Source: Tetranychus cinnabarinus (taxonomy: Eukaryota; Arthropoda; Arachnida; Trombidiformes; Tetranychidae). From it: a stretch of DNA of 64,000 bases. Under the pieces are notes generated by a model. That model did no database searches. It was given only the letters and a program-made list of their open reading frames with translations, and was not told the DNA's origin. The stretch covers positions 7,455,001 through 7,519,000 of the forward strand of contig WHVY01000002.1 of the NCBI GenBank assembly GCA_022266195.1. The letters run 5' to 3'. The position numbers and the translations under genes were made by a program. Positions 1-9,895 of this stretch are shown piece by piece. Every line of letters starts with the position of its first letter. Within the stretch, counting starts at the first letter, position 1.

Positions 1-99
1 AAATTGGAATAAAAATTGAAGCAAAAATTTGCAGGTCCTATGACTTGGCCAAACATCTTTTTCAACTTATTTCCATCGATTCATCATGAAATTTCCCGA

Positions 100-940
100 A
101 TCAAATCGTACCAGGTGGGTCACCTCCCTTGTAAGAAGTACTGATTAGTTTGACTTGCGGAATGATACGCTTGTTAGGATTTGTTTTTCGTATTAAAGCA
201 AACAGCAATTTAGATACAGTTTTAGTGAAACCAATTGAATTTACGTAACGGGCACTAGTTTCTAGCAAACATCCAACTGCTAATCAAACTAAATTTAAAA
301 AACACTGCAACTATCACGGGAGAGTGTGCACTGAATTTTAAAATTGTTAATTTAAATCAATTATTCAGCTTAAGAAAGCAAAATTAGATTTACTCTGTTA
401 TTCACCAAGTCGATACCTAGTATAACTTAACTTACTTGTTAGTTGTGCTATAATAATGTTGATTTTCCGTGCTCAATTAATTATTATGAAGTGAAGCCAA
501 TTAACATTGAAAATCCAAATTAAAATGCATAAAAAGTGGGAATTTCGTCAAATTTTAAGATGTGTTAGGGAATGATAAAATCAATTCAAGATGGTTACCT
601 TGCATGGAAAAATTTAACCGTTTATTAGTGTATGAAATTCATTGAAATTTTTCATCATTTTCACTCTAATTGAAAAAATAGCAAATCAAAAATATTTACA
701 AAATCATTCAGTTAATCCAAACTTTTTCGATTGCATTGATTCCACGAACAAGGAAATTATACACAGGTCGATTCAGCAGCGAAATGCATGTAAAATGTGC
801 TCAAGATAGAACCAATGCGATCAAAAGTGTCAAGTTATCCAGGTACACTTAGTAAGTAGATGAATAGGCACATCATAATCTCATTTCAGTGATCTCATGA
901 TTTAGGTTAAATCATCTTTCACATAAAAAACAAAATTAAA
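100..940. repeat. Diverged copy of RdRP-array flanking DNA
   Basis: The stretch resembles non-coding DNA at about 14930-15460 and 22500-23240, which lies between RdRP genes. Shared words include the run around 'gaatgatacgcttgtta' and 'gcaaacatccaact', followed by 'aaacaaaattaaa' near 935. With the coding relic at 1120-1305 it marks the left edge of the degraded RdRP array. No gene is visible in it. Confidence 0.6.
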
Positions 941-941
941 T

Positions 942-1064
942 TACAGTCAAACCTCTCAAAAGTTGCAAAGAAAGAGACATTAGAAAGGGAAACTTAAAAG
1001 ACAGGTCTCCTCCTTTTTAAGAGATTTTTGCCCATTAATGCAACTTTTGAGAGGTCTAACTGTA
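942..1064. mobile_element. MITE-like element with TA-flanked inverted repeats
   Basis: A 123-bp stretch begins TACAGTCAAACCTCTCAAAA and ends with its near-complement (TTTTGAGAGGTCTAACTGTA). The inverted repeats are about 25 bp with two or three mismatches, and a TA lies at each end. No coding capacity. The CAGT ends with TA borders are what non-autonomous Tc1/mariner elements look like. It is absent from the homologous flanks near 15470 and 23245, which supports insertion. Confidence 0.7.
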
Positions 1065-1119
1065 TTGATTTGCGTAACAATAAAGGCTCAGAAACTAACA
1101 AGATGTAACTTGTAAGATG

Positions 1120-1305
1120 CTAATAAATTGAACAACCTTGTGAGTTTATCCTTTTCGTTGTTTGCTGAAAAATAGCAATCAGCAATAAAAATAAAGTTTG
1201 AATATCGTAAGGAACGTAAACAATGAAAGGAATGTAGTCAAAGTCACCAATATCGAAATCAATGCTTCCAGCTTTGACAAAACAATAAAATACTGTAAAG
1301 ATCAC
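1120..1305 (-). pseudogene. RdRP C-terminal relic
   Basis: The minus strand encodes a 61-codon open stretch whose start (GSIDFDIGDFDYIPFIVYVP) aligns with the C-terminal end of the complete RdRP at 23580-28128 (..FDTGDVVYIPLAVYGP..). The neighbouring DNA around 1165-1195 also matches the sequence just beyond that gene's stop codon. No polymerase core is present. The piece is therefore a 3'-end relic of another RdRP copy whose body is lost or lies left of the window. It could in principle be the last exon of a gene outside the window, but the last residues have drifted strongly. Confidence 0.6.
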
Positions 1306-1479
1306 AAATTTTAAGAATTATTTGGAAAGTATGATTGCCAGTGCTGAGCTCAAATCTTTTTTGTTTGACTATTCTGAGAATTGACGGCCTGATGAGGGCG
1401 TATAACTGATTCCAGGATCAAAATACTAAAAAGGTAAGACGAAAATAATAAAATCTGTCAAACCGTTATGTATAAAAGT

Positions 1480-2110
1480 TGAATTTATATTTATCGGAGC
1501 GTAGCAAAGCGAAGCGAAGATTTTAACTCAGATATGCCATTTTGAAAATCCACTTTTTGTTTTACTGTTACCACGATATCTTATGAACTGAAACTCGAAA
1601 CAACTTCATACTTTCTGTGAGGACTATACATATTGAGTCGCTGCTCGTATCAATTTTTCAAGGTCATAGGAGGTCATTTTTCGGGAATTCGATCTTTGAC
1701 CTTTTGGTGTCATTTGAAGATCATTTGAAATATGTATTGAAATTGTATTTTCATATATCTTGCAAAGATTCATCATTATATAAGCAATATTAATCCTATT
1801 AGGGCCCAAAACACGAAAAAAAGTTTAATACACATGCAATAACAACTTTTGTTGTAAGTGCAATATCTCAAGAACGGACACACTTACAATATTTATATTT
1901 GTAAATTGATTGCTTTATGGCCTTACCTATACAGAGCTGAAATCAAAACGACAGTCAACAAAGGTAATTTTTCGTAATTCTGACCTTTGACGTCTAAAGA
2001 TCATTTGAGCTTCGTTTGAAAATTAACGATTTATTTTGCTAAATCATATACAGATTCAGCATCGTGTCACTTATAGTAAACAAAATCGGGCCCAAGACAG
2101 AAATAAATCT
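1480..2110. repeat. Diverged direct repeat, about 0.3 kb unit
   Basis: Two related segments (about 1560-1815 and 1850-2100) share the order 'tatctta/tctcaagaac', 'gaactgaaa', 'ggtcattttt/ggtaatttttcg', 'gacctttg', 'agatcatttga' and a 'gggcccaa..ac' end. They are strongly diverged. The open frames here are short and show no protein family. I see no gene. Confidence 0.4.
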
Positions 2111-2205
2111 AAGCTATCAGTTTAAATTATTTTCATCTGATTGGGTGGAGGAGGATGAGGATTCATTAATTAAATTTACTTGTTTTGAACCTGATTGATC
2201 TCGTC

Positions 2206-2937
2206 TTAGCGGAATTCATTTGACCAATGCATCTGATTGGGTTTACCCAGATTGGCACACCGAAAACACGCTCCCTTTGGTGTCCTTTTATTTTGATTAG
2301 CAATAGGTGCAGAATATTTCATCTTATTATTGCTATTCTCATTGAAATGAGACCTTTGTTTAGCAAATTGATGTTCTGCTGTTTTGGCAATAGCATAAAA
2401 TTCAACATAGTTCGTTGTTCGATGGCCAATGAAACATCGTTTAAGATCGTCGTTCAAATGTTAAATCATCAAAGCAACAGCCTGAGATTCATTTAAATAA
2501 GCAAGTCCTGCTAATCTTCTCTTACTTTCAAAGTACTCCTCAATACCTTTCGTTTGACTGTACTTGAGACGGTCGAATTCAACAATTGGATCAACAGTTT
2601 TGACCCCAAACCTGATCACTAGTTTATTTTTGAGTGATGTCCAATCACTGTTTTCACGGCAGTCCAAGTAAAAATTGAGTGCATCTTTCTCAAGATACTC
2701 GCCCAATAAATCAATCATCTCATCATGAGACCAATTATAACGTGTAGAAGTTGATCCATATAACTTCAACCAATTTTCAATAGTTACAGACTTATCGTTT
2801 CCATCGAATTTTTGTAGTTTGGGTCGATATATTTGACCAAATTGTGATGTAGATGGAGTCGGTCGAGGAGGAGGATGTGGAGGAGGAGGAGGAAAAACAG
2901 TACCTGTTTGATTGTTGATAGCATTATTTAATGGCAT
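2206..2937 (-). pseudogene. LTR-retrotransposon gag remnant
   Basis: One minus-strand frame runs from 2937 to 2206, interrupted by a single TAA at 2458-2460. The product starts with a proline-rich segment, then has a Gag-like helical region (FDGND..IENWLKLYG.., LLGEYLEKDALNFYL, LVIRFG), and ends with a zinc-knuckle-like CFRC..GKPNQMHW that lacks the final Cys. This is the layout of Ty3/gypsy-type Gag. No protease, reverse transcriptase or LTRs were found nearby, so it is an isolated broken copy. Confidence 0.7.
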
Positions 2938-3225
2938 TCCATTAACATTGGAAGTTGCTGATTGAAACGAGTTAATTGATGATGACAGTAGTTGTATGAC
3001 TTATAATGTTTTCAGGTTATTTGTTGAACAGTAAATCCTGGTTACAGAATTGGATTGAATTTAATACGAATGCGTGTTAATTTAACAAGTCTTGAGGTTA
3101 AATGGTCAAGTATGGGGAAGGTTTATTAGTAATTTTTAATATCAATTAGAATAATAAAGTTAATCTGAATGAACAGTGAAGAGGTTAGTCCAGTGGCTGA
3201 TGTCGGTGAAAGATACTGTTGGTTA

Positions 3226-3285
3226 AAGATGAAGTTGATCAAGATGAAGTTGATTAGGATGAAGTTGATTGAGATGAAGTTGACG
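3226..3285 (+). repeat. 15-bp tandem repeat, four units
   Basis: Four copies of a 15-bp unit close to AAGATGAAGTTGATT run head to tail with few mismatches. Stops occur in the frame that would read DEVD repeats, so it is not coding. Confidence 0.85.
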
Positions 3286-3310
3286 AAAGTCAAGGTTCAA
3301 TACGGGATTA

Positions 3311-3547
3311 ATGGATAAGCAATCGGGTGAAATTAATGGTCGAATAGATGAACTTAATCAAGTTAAATTAATATTAAATTCAATATTAACAATTTGTCAA
3401 ATGGACAAAAAACACTCTTTTCAGGTTACCACTTCGGAGTCGAAATATCAACTGCCAGGAAGAATCCTTCCTTTCCTTCAACTTAACAAAGAGAAACCAG
3501 GCAAGAGTAATGCTTTACTGTTAAGCTCAACAAAGGATTTGTTTTAG
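3311..3547 (+). other. Open frame of 78 codons, no family recognised
   Basis: The frame begins MDKQSGEINGRIDELNQ and is lysine- and serine-rich toward its end. It sits between a gag remnant and a transposase remnant, so it may be part of a mobile element. No domain, signal peptide or polyadenylation signal was recognised. It may be chance. Confidence 0.2.
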
Positions 3548-3734
3548 CCCTTTCATTCATGTTACCCTCAAAACGAACCAAATACAGACAGAGAAAAAGA
3601 CAGTGACGAGAAAGAGAAAAATAAAACCCAACGTTTCTCTGTCCTATTTTGTCACTTAAACATTGCTATACATGTATTATATATATAAGAGTACAAAGTA
3701 ACAATGACAAGGTATTTGTTGATAAAACATATCA

Positions 3735-4330
3735 TCCAAGGGATGGCATCAGACCTACCTACGAAAGGTTAAAGTTATAATATGGTTTATGTCAAAGGAT
3801 TCTTGATGAAGATACTAAATTACTTCCATACAAAATTCAGAGGACACAATTACTTAAACCAAATGATAAAGCAAGAAGAAGAGTTTTTTGTTCACAAGTC
3901 AATGTCCAAACACTATTTGATAAAGATTATCATCAGAGGATCTGCTTTACTGATGAATCGGCTTTTTCAACTACAGGGTATATAAATAAACAAAATTATC
4001 GTTACTGGTCAGAAACAAACCCCGATTTCTCAGCACCAAAGGTTGGATTTCCAAAGAAAGTTAATGTTTGGGCAGCCATAAGTAATTATGGAATAATCGT
4101 ACCATTTTTTTGAAAAAGCCAATGGTGAATATGAAACAACAAAAAAACACAATTATGCTGACCTGATCAGTGAGAAATTTTTACCTAGTCTTATGCAACT
4201 AAGAGGTGAAGAATAGATAAATGACATTTTCCGACAAGATGGAGCACCCCCTCATACCGCTGGTGATGCTATTATTTTACTAAAGAGTATTTTTAAAACA
4301 AATTTAATATTGTCATGGACTAATTTAATA
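3735..4330 (+). pseudogene. Tc1/mariner-type DDE transposase remnant
   Basis: A frame from about 3793 reads QRILDEDTKLLPYKIQ.., then ICFTDESAF (first catalytic Asp), a W-rich stretch, and KVNVWAAIS. It hits a stop at 4111 after a run of seven T. One base over, the reading continues and meets TAG at 4214, then continues with IFRQDGAPPHTA, the second-Asp motif typical of arthropod Tc1/mariner-like enzymes. The third acidic residue region is not recognisable. Frameshift, stops and missing ends make it a dead copy. Confidence 0.8.
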
Positions 4331-4584
4331 AGATGAGTCAATGTTAAGAATAAAAGTTTACTTCAAACAAGAACAACATGAAGAGTTACAGAAAGTTTTT
4401 TGGTACCGGTCACAACTGACTCAAATGAAGCTGTCCCTCTACAACAAAAGAAACTGACCACAGTTTCAGTTATTGTTGAGTAAATATCTTGTATTGTATT
4501 GTTTATCATTCGTATATCTGCTATGCTTATTGTTTTTTGTCTATCGTGTTAACTTTGAGTGTTATTATATATTAACCAAGAATA

Positions 4585-5016
4585 ATGTCGCCAACAACAA
4601 GGACAACCACAACGGTGGAGAAAGTGATTGAAGCCAGTGGCAATTCTAAAGATGGTGACCATCCTTTGAAAGAGTGTTTGCGCGAACGTAACATTATGGA
4701 AAATGGCAAAAGGATCAGAGCGGCCGTTGCTGTATGGGGAAATTCTTTGATCAAATTGGATGACAGTGTTTATGATAAAGAGATGCCGCATGGTTTAACC
4801 AAAGAAGATTTGGAGTTGACCCGAGCTTGGAAGGCAGTTAAAAATCCTCGAGAGTATACCTGTTGTTTTGGGGTTTCTATGACAGAGCCAATGCTATACG
4901 GCACGAAACAAAAACATGTTCCGAGGAAGGGGCACCAAATCATATATGTAAAAAGCATTGCTCTAGAAAATGTCGTGGTGCCTTACCGTATGAACGACCA
5001 CCAGATAACAGGCTGA
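4585..5016 (+). CDS. Orphan 143-aa protein
   Basis: A single open frame starts with ATG at 4585 and ends with TGA. A TATA-like 'tatatatta' lies about 20 bp upstream, and an AATAAA polyadenylation signal follows at 5092. The product starts threonine-rich (MSPTTRTTTTVEK), is highly charged in the middle, and has two adjacent Cys (YTCCFG). I see no signal peptide, membrane segment or known domain. It follows directly on a dead transposase, so it could be a mobile-element passenger or a lineage-specific gene. Intronless and uninterrupted, it is at least not visibly decayed. Function unknown. Confidence 0.4.
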   Translation: MSPTTRTTTTVEKVIEASGNSKDGDHPLKECLRERNIMENGKRIRAAVAVWGNSLIKLDDSVYDKEMPHGLTKEDLELTRAWKAVKNPREYTCCFGVSMTEPMLYGTKQKHVPRKGHQIIYVKSIALENVVVPYRMNDHQITG

Positions 5017-5099
5017 ACAATCCACAGGCTGGCCACTGAGGGTTAATTGAAACACTGAAATGTACTTTGATTTCTTGTCGAATTTTTTAACAATAAAAT

Positions 5100-6120
5100 T
5101 GATTTTGATTAAAATCTTGTATCATGTTATTTAAGACTAACAATTTGTCTTTTTTGCGAAAAAGAAAAGTGGAAAAATTGTAGATAAAATGAGTTAGAAT
5201 AAAGAGATACATAATACATTGATGGCTTTACATTAATTTTACGAATTTTTGCGAATTTTTGTATTCAGCCAATAAATGTGTTGCATCTAGTAATACGATA
5301 GCTTTAATTCTTTACTAACGCTCCGATTTTGGCGAGCAATCGTCTGCCCTAGTATAAGAAATAAGAAACTAGAAGTTACCATAAGCCAGTTCTACAAAGG
5401 TCAGACCTAGATAATATTACAGGAGAGAAAAAAGAGAAAGAGAAGTCAGTCTTGACCCAATGGAGGTATACCTGAATAACTGATAGCCACTTCGTACTGC
5501 AAGTCTTGAATCTCTAAGTCTAGTTCCTTTCTATGGCAAATCTCTGTCCCAGTATTAAAATTTGTGGATAAATTTGCAGGGTTTGGTCTGATGAAAATTT
5601 GGAAAAGTAGTATAGAAGCAGCCCGCTTTGGCCCACTTCTCTGGCACACCAATTAAATGAGAATGAGAGAAAGAAAGAGAAAAAAGAAAGAGAGAAATAA
5701 AAGAAAGAGAAGGAGTAAGTGAAGAAAGAGGAGAAAGAAACGAAAAAGAAAAGGAAGACAATGAAAAGAAAGAGAAGGAGAAAGAAGATGATAAAGTTAG
5801 AGAAGAGGGAAGACAATGATGAAGAAAGAGAAGAGGAAAGACAATGAAGTGGGCTAGAGATAGCCAATATTTCAAATACGCAAAGGTCAATGGGGCAAAC
5901 TCGTAAATAAACAAAATAAAAATTGATGGAGTTTGATCCCATTAACCTTTGACAAAAACTTTTCTGCCAACTTGTGCCCGGATGTTTATTCCAATTTGTC
6001 AGCAGTGCCTTCATTTTTTTGCTAATAGTTTTCCAATTATATTTTATTTTTCACTACCAATTAGTGAAAGCTATTAGGAAAAAACAAAGGAACTGCTGAC
6101 AAATTGGACTAAACTTTCAA
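5100..6120. repeat. Gene-poor stretch with polypurine microsatellite (core 5650-5850)
   Basis: The core is nearly all A and G on the plus strand, with irregular AGAAAG/GAGAAG units. The long minus-strand frames through it read Ser/Phe/Leu-rich low complexity and are artefacts of the repeat. The rest of the stretch holds nothing that I recognise. Confidence 0.7.
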
Positions 6121-6126
6121 AGAGTT

Positions 6127-6540
6127 TTTCATTAAACTTATTTTACTGATGTATATTTTGATGGTCAACCAGAAATACTCTTATTTTGAGATATGAAATT
6201 TCTCTTTTCTGTAAAACAGATCAAGTTCAATTATTAGTTAAACCTTCCATATTCTATGGCCGTACAAGTTAAAAAGCTGCAACTTATTATTTGTCAATAC
6301 AAAATTGTTAGGCTACATCATAGACCGAATACTTTTTTCAATTCATCAACAGTTCTCTTAATTTTGGCCATTAACTTAAAACTTTGAACATCAAATTTTT
6401 CGAGAATAGCATCACTCACAAGCATCATTCTTTGTCAAACATCCTATTTTATTATGGGTTATAATATATTCAAATATTAAACTATTCAAAATTCTACAAA
6501 AAATAATAGCATTGTATTACTTATTTTGTCAGATTTGAGA
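6127..6540. repeat. Direct repeat copy A
   Basis: About 410 bp, starting near 'acttattttactgatgtat' and ending near 'gcattgtat..cttat', is repeated at 6617-7020 in the same orientation with scattered substitutions and small indels. No protein-coding potential was recognised in either copy. Confidence 0.8.
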
Positions 6541-6616
6541 CTTGATTTATGAAGTTAAATGGTTACTCAAACACAAAATTGAGACTTTCGTCAAGCTATG
6601 GAAGCAGATTTTTTCG

Positions 6617-7020
6617 CGAAACTTATTTTACTGATGTATATTTTGATGGTCAACCAGAAATACACTTATTTTGAGATATGAAATTTCTCTTTTCTGAAAA
6701 ACAGATCAAGTTCAATTTTTAGTTAAACCTTCCATATTCTGAGGTCGTAAAAGTTAGAAAGTTGAAACTTAGTATTTTTCAATAAAATTGGCAGTAGCCA
6801 TCAATGACTGGAAATTTTTGCAATTTATCAATAGTTCTCTTAATTTTGGCCATTGACTCAAAAACTTTGAACATCAATATTTCGAGAAAAGCATCACTTA
6901 CAATCATCATTCTTGGATCAAACATAAGATTTTATTATGGGGCATAATGAAATGAATATTAATCATTCAAGATTCTACAAAAAAGCTATAGCATTGTATC
7001 TCTTATGTTTCCAGATTTGC
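6617..7020. repeat. Direct repeat copy B
   Basis: Partner of the repeat at 6127-6540, about 490 bp away start to start. It shares the markers 'ttgatggtcaaccagaaata', 'gaaatttctcttttct' and 'cttaattttggccatt'. Confidence 0.8.
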
Positions 7021-8140
7021 AAACTTTATTTTTTCAACTTAAAATTTGTTGTGCATTCTGACATTAGTTTTTTCATTAAGAATTTGAGTCTTTTCAATGT
7101 TTTTTGATTTTAATCTAACCCAACCAAACCTAACCTATCTTTTGGATTACTTATTCTGAAGATAGTTTTCATGAAGAACTTAATTCTTTCAAGTGTTTAT
7201 TGGTTTTTAATCTAACCTAATCTAAATTTTGGTTTTTTATCATTAAGGGCTCAGATTTTCTTATGGATTTTTCTTATTTCTTTTTTTTCTTATTTCTTTT
7301 CTTATTCTTTAGAAAAGAAATCAACTTACAATTTCCCTTCTTTCGAGGCTCGCTTTCTCAATGCTTCAAATCGCAAACAACGTCCTCGCAACTTGCGTTT
7401 ACAATAGTTGGAAATTGTTGGTTGTGTTTTGATCGTGGTAGAGGTGGTGATGGTGGGGGGGTAGAGGCACATTCTCAGAGTCGGACTCCGATACACCTGT
7501 TGACTCGTAAGAGTACACAGATGATGATGATGATGATCTCGATCGAGACAAAAACTCGAAGGACGGCGATAGAGGAGATTGAGGTGGATTCAGAGACGGA
7601 GGGTCGGCTCGACGGTGAGAAATTGCTCGGGAATTTGGACACAAATATTTCCAACATTCTTGTTCTCACTTTTAATAAAAAACCTTTGCATTTTGATGGG
7701 GTAAAAGGGTAACAAAATAAGGTCAGAGGGAAAAAGTCAACAATAATACAAGGGACCCTAAAAACTTTGAAAATTTAGACCAACTTTTCGGACATGCGCA
7801 AAACCTCAAAAAGTTAAAAGTTGAAAACAACACCCACACAAGTGAGTAAGCTCTATGATCATCACTGTATTATACAGTTAATGCATTCAACACAATGTTA
7901 AGTCATAAATAAATCAAAACAAGTGGAAATGCCTTAACCGTAAATATTCACAAAGTATTTTTAAGTAATATGCAATAAAACATCTGGTTTTTTGGAGACC
8001 AATGGACATTTTGTTTTTATTCTATACTATGGTTGTCATTTATACGTTAATTAGCTAAGATTGCATTGGCAATACTGTTTATTGATTTCTATTGACCAAT
8101 CATCATGAAGCTAGACTTTTTGTATATGCTTAGCTCCCTC
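7021..8140. other. No confident gene; Ser-rich frame at 7399-7644 (minus)
   Basis: On the minus strand 7399-7644 reads a Ser-rich stretch (SRSRSSSSSSVYSYESTG) followed by a His-rich run, and the DNA is locally richer in CpG. It could be an exon of an unseen gene, but no splice sites or homology support this. The remainder is AT-rich and empty. Confidence 0.25.
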
Positions 8141-8149
8141 ATGGAAAAG

Positions 8150-8186
8150 TATAAAACGGAGAAAAATGTTCAGAAAAGTGTCAGTT
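8150..8186 (+). promoter_or_regulatory. TATA box and arthropod initiator
   Basis: TATAAA at 8150-8155 is followed by TCAGTT at 8181-8186, the arthropod initiator consensus at the standard spacing of about 31 bp. The first ATG of the spliced gene lies at 8287, about 100 bp downstream. Confidence 0.65.
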
Positions 8187-8286
8187 CACTCAAATCACAA
8201 TTGGGAGTTAGTTTAGAATCCCATAAACTCTCTTAAAAGATTTGTTGGATTTGTGTAATTGAAAGATTTGTTGAGATTAAATCAAG

Positions 8287-9042
8287 ATGGGTAATGATGT
8301 AAGTTTAATATTTTCTATTCATTCTTCTAACTTGAATTTTGAAATTTCTATTGACAATGCGTTATCATCATTACAAAAATTTTATTTTTTGTTCACATTT
8401 AGGTTAAAATTATACCAATAAATTCTTCTATGGAATTGAATGATCCAAGATCATTTCCAATGCCAATTTTTGACATTTTATTGGAACCTCTTGATCTGCC
8501 TGTTCCAAAATACATTCTCCCTAGGAAAGCTGCTCTTCGACGCAAAAGAAGATTAAATGATATTAAGAGTAAACCTGATGGTGATTTTGGTAAAAAATTA
8601 CTAGATTAAGACAATCAAGAAAAGCTTATGCTAGAGTTAACAAGATTTATCAAAAAGCTAACGAAATTTCTAAGCAGTCAATTACTTCTGAAACTGAATA
8701 CAAATCTGTTTACTCTTATACTCTGCATACGAAATATCGAAAAATTGCTGAAACTCAACGACATTTTGCGAATTTTAATTATGAACTATCAAAAGTAAAA
8801 TGATATTGAAATGATGATAACGCATCGCATCATTATTTATTCGTGCAAATCTAATCCTACTCATTTTTCTCTACTTATAGCTATTCTTATGTTCTTATTG
8901 TCCTTTTTCAAGTCACACACTTTGGAATCATTTGGATTGGTGTGATAACCGTATGGTAATTGATGAAATCAATTTAGGCGAATATCCAGGAAATTACAAG
9001 CAAAAAGCTGCAGCTAATGTGCACATAAATGTTGAGTCTTAA
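8287..9042 (+). pseudogene. Small spliced gene with C2HC-like finger, one frameshift
   Basis: Exon 1 is 8287-8298 (MGND), exon 2 is 8403-8794 and exon 3 is 8881-9042. Borders are GT..AG and in phase. Exon 2 opens VKIIPINSSMELNDPRSF and is basic (RKAALRRKRR). It meets TAA at 8607 unless one A is added to the A6 run near 8592; the frame then continues as RKAYARVNKIYQKANEI and joins exon 3. Exon 3 contains LCSYCPFSSHTLWNHLDWC, spaced like a C2HC/C2H2 zinc finger. With the frameshift bridged the product would be near 190 aa, basic, and perhaps nucleic-acid binding. Either a young pseudogene or a base-call error; a good promoter favours the latter. No family recognised. Confidence 0.5.
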
Positions 9043-9084
9043 ATTGTTTCAAACAATACTCTTCGCGTTAACTATACAGAACTG

Positions 9085-9240
9085 TACAGAATGTAAAGAA
9101 AGTTTTGGTGCGCGCGGGATCAAAAGTTGCGTATGAAAGAGCGGTTCTTTAAAAATTATGATTTGACCCACATAGACAAACCGAAGAGGATCTCTGAAGT
9201 GGGATTAGCTCATTCCCCGAAACTTTCTTTACACCCTGTA
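9085..9240. mobile_element. MITE-like element with TA-flanked inverted repeats
   Basis: A 156-bp stretch begins TACAGAATGTAAAGAAAGTT and ends AACTTTCTTTACACCCTGTA, giving inverted repeats of about 24 bp with a few mismatches. The ends carry CAG/CTG bordered by TA, as in non-autonomous Tc1/mariner elements. It lies just after the small gene at 8287-9042 and is unusually GC-rich inside ('ggtgcgcgcggg'). Confidence 0.7.
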
Positions 9241-9895
9241 ATTGATCAAGATTTGATTCAATATGGAGTTGTTCACAGTTTCTGGGACAATTTTTAACGT
9301 TGAAGTTTATAAAACCAAGAATTGCATGACTTAAAAATAAAGATCACCATAAGAAAGAAAAAATTCAGAGGATAATCTTTTTCAAAATACTTTATTTTTT
9401 TGTTTTCAATGTCAGGATACATTAATATAAGGGAGAAGGAATTGGAATATTAGATCATTAACTGAGAGCTAAGAGACTGAACGAGACAGAATCTAGATTG
9501 AAAGTTTGACAATTTTGGGTAAATCTCAATTAAAGATTGAAAGACTTCGGAATAACCGTTTTTTTTGTTTTTAATTGAACCTTTCGGTTAAGGTTCTGTC
9601 CCATGCACTCTCTTGGTTCTCAATAAATGATCTAGTTTATACAATAGCGATGTGCTTCATTTAGGAATAGCTATTGGATTGGTTTAATAAAAAATAACGT
9701 TTATTACATTAACCATCAAGTCTAACTAACATTCAATGATAAAAGTTTATAGCCGATGTTATTGGATTTACGATCTGATACTTCAAACGATTTACCCAAA
9801 TAATATCATTGGTGTCGTAGACCTGATGATTAGTGTAACCAATAAGAACCTGAGTATGAAAACAATGGAATGTGTCGACATTGTTGAACATACTG

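Noticed and set aside
3226..3285. DEVD-repeat peptide from the 15-bp tandem repeat
   Set aside because: The DEVD frame contains TAG and TGA between units, so it is not translated as a repeat.
5520..6014. Long minus-strand Ser/Phe-rich frames
   Set aside because: They are the complement of a polypurine microsatellite and have no family signature.
7118..7140. Telomere-like CCTAACC words
   Set aside because: Only one or two interrupted units of the arthropod telomere repeat; no array.
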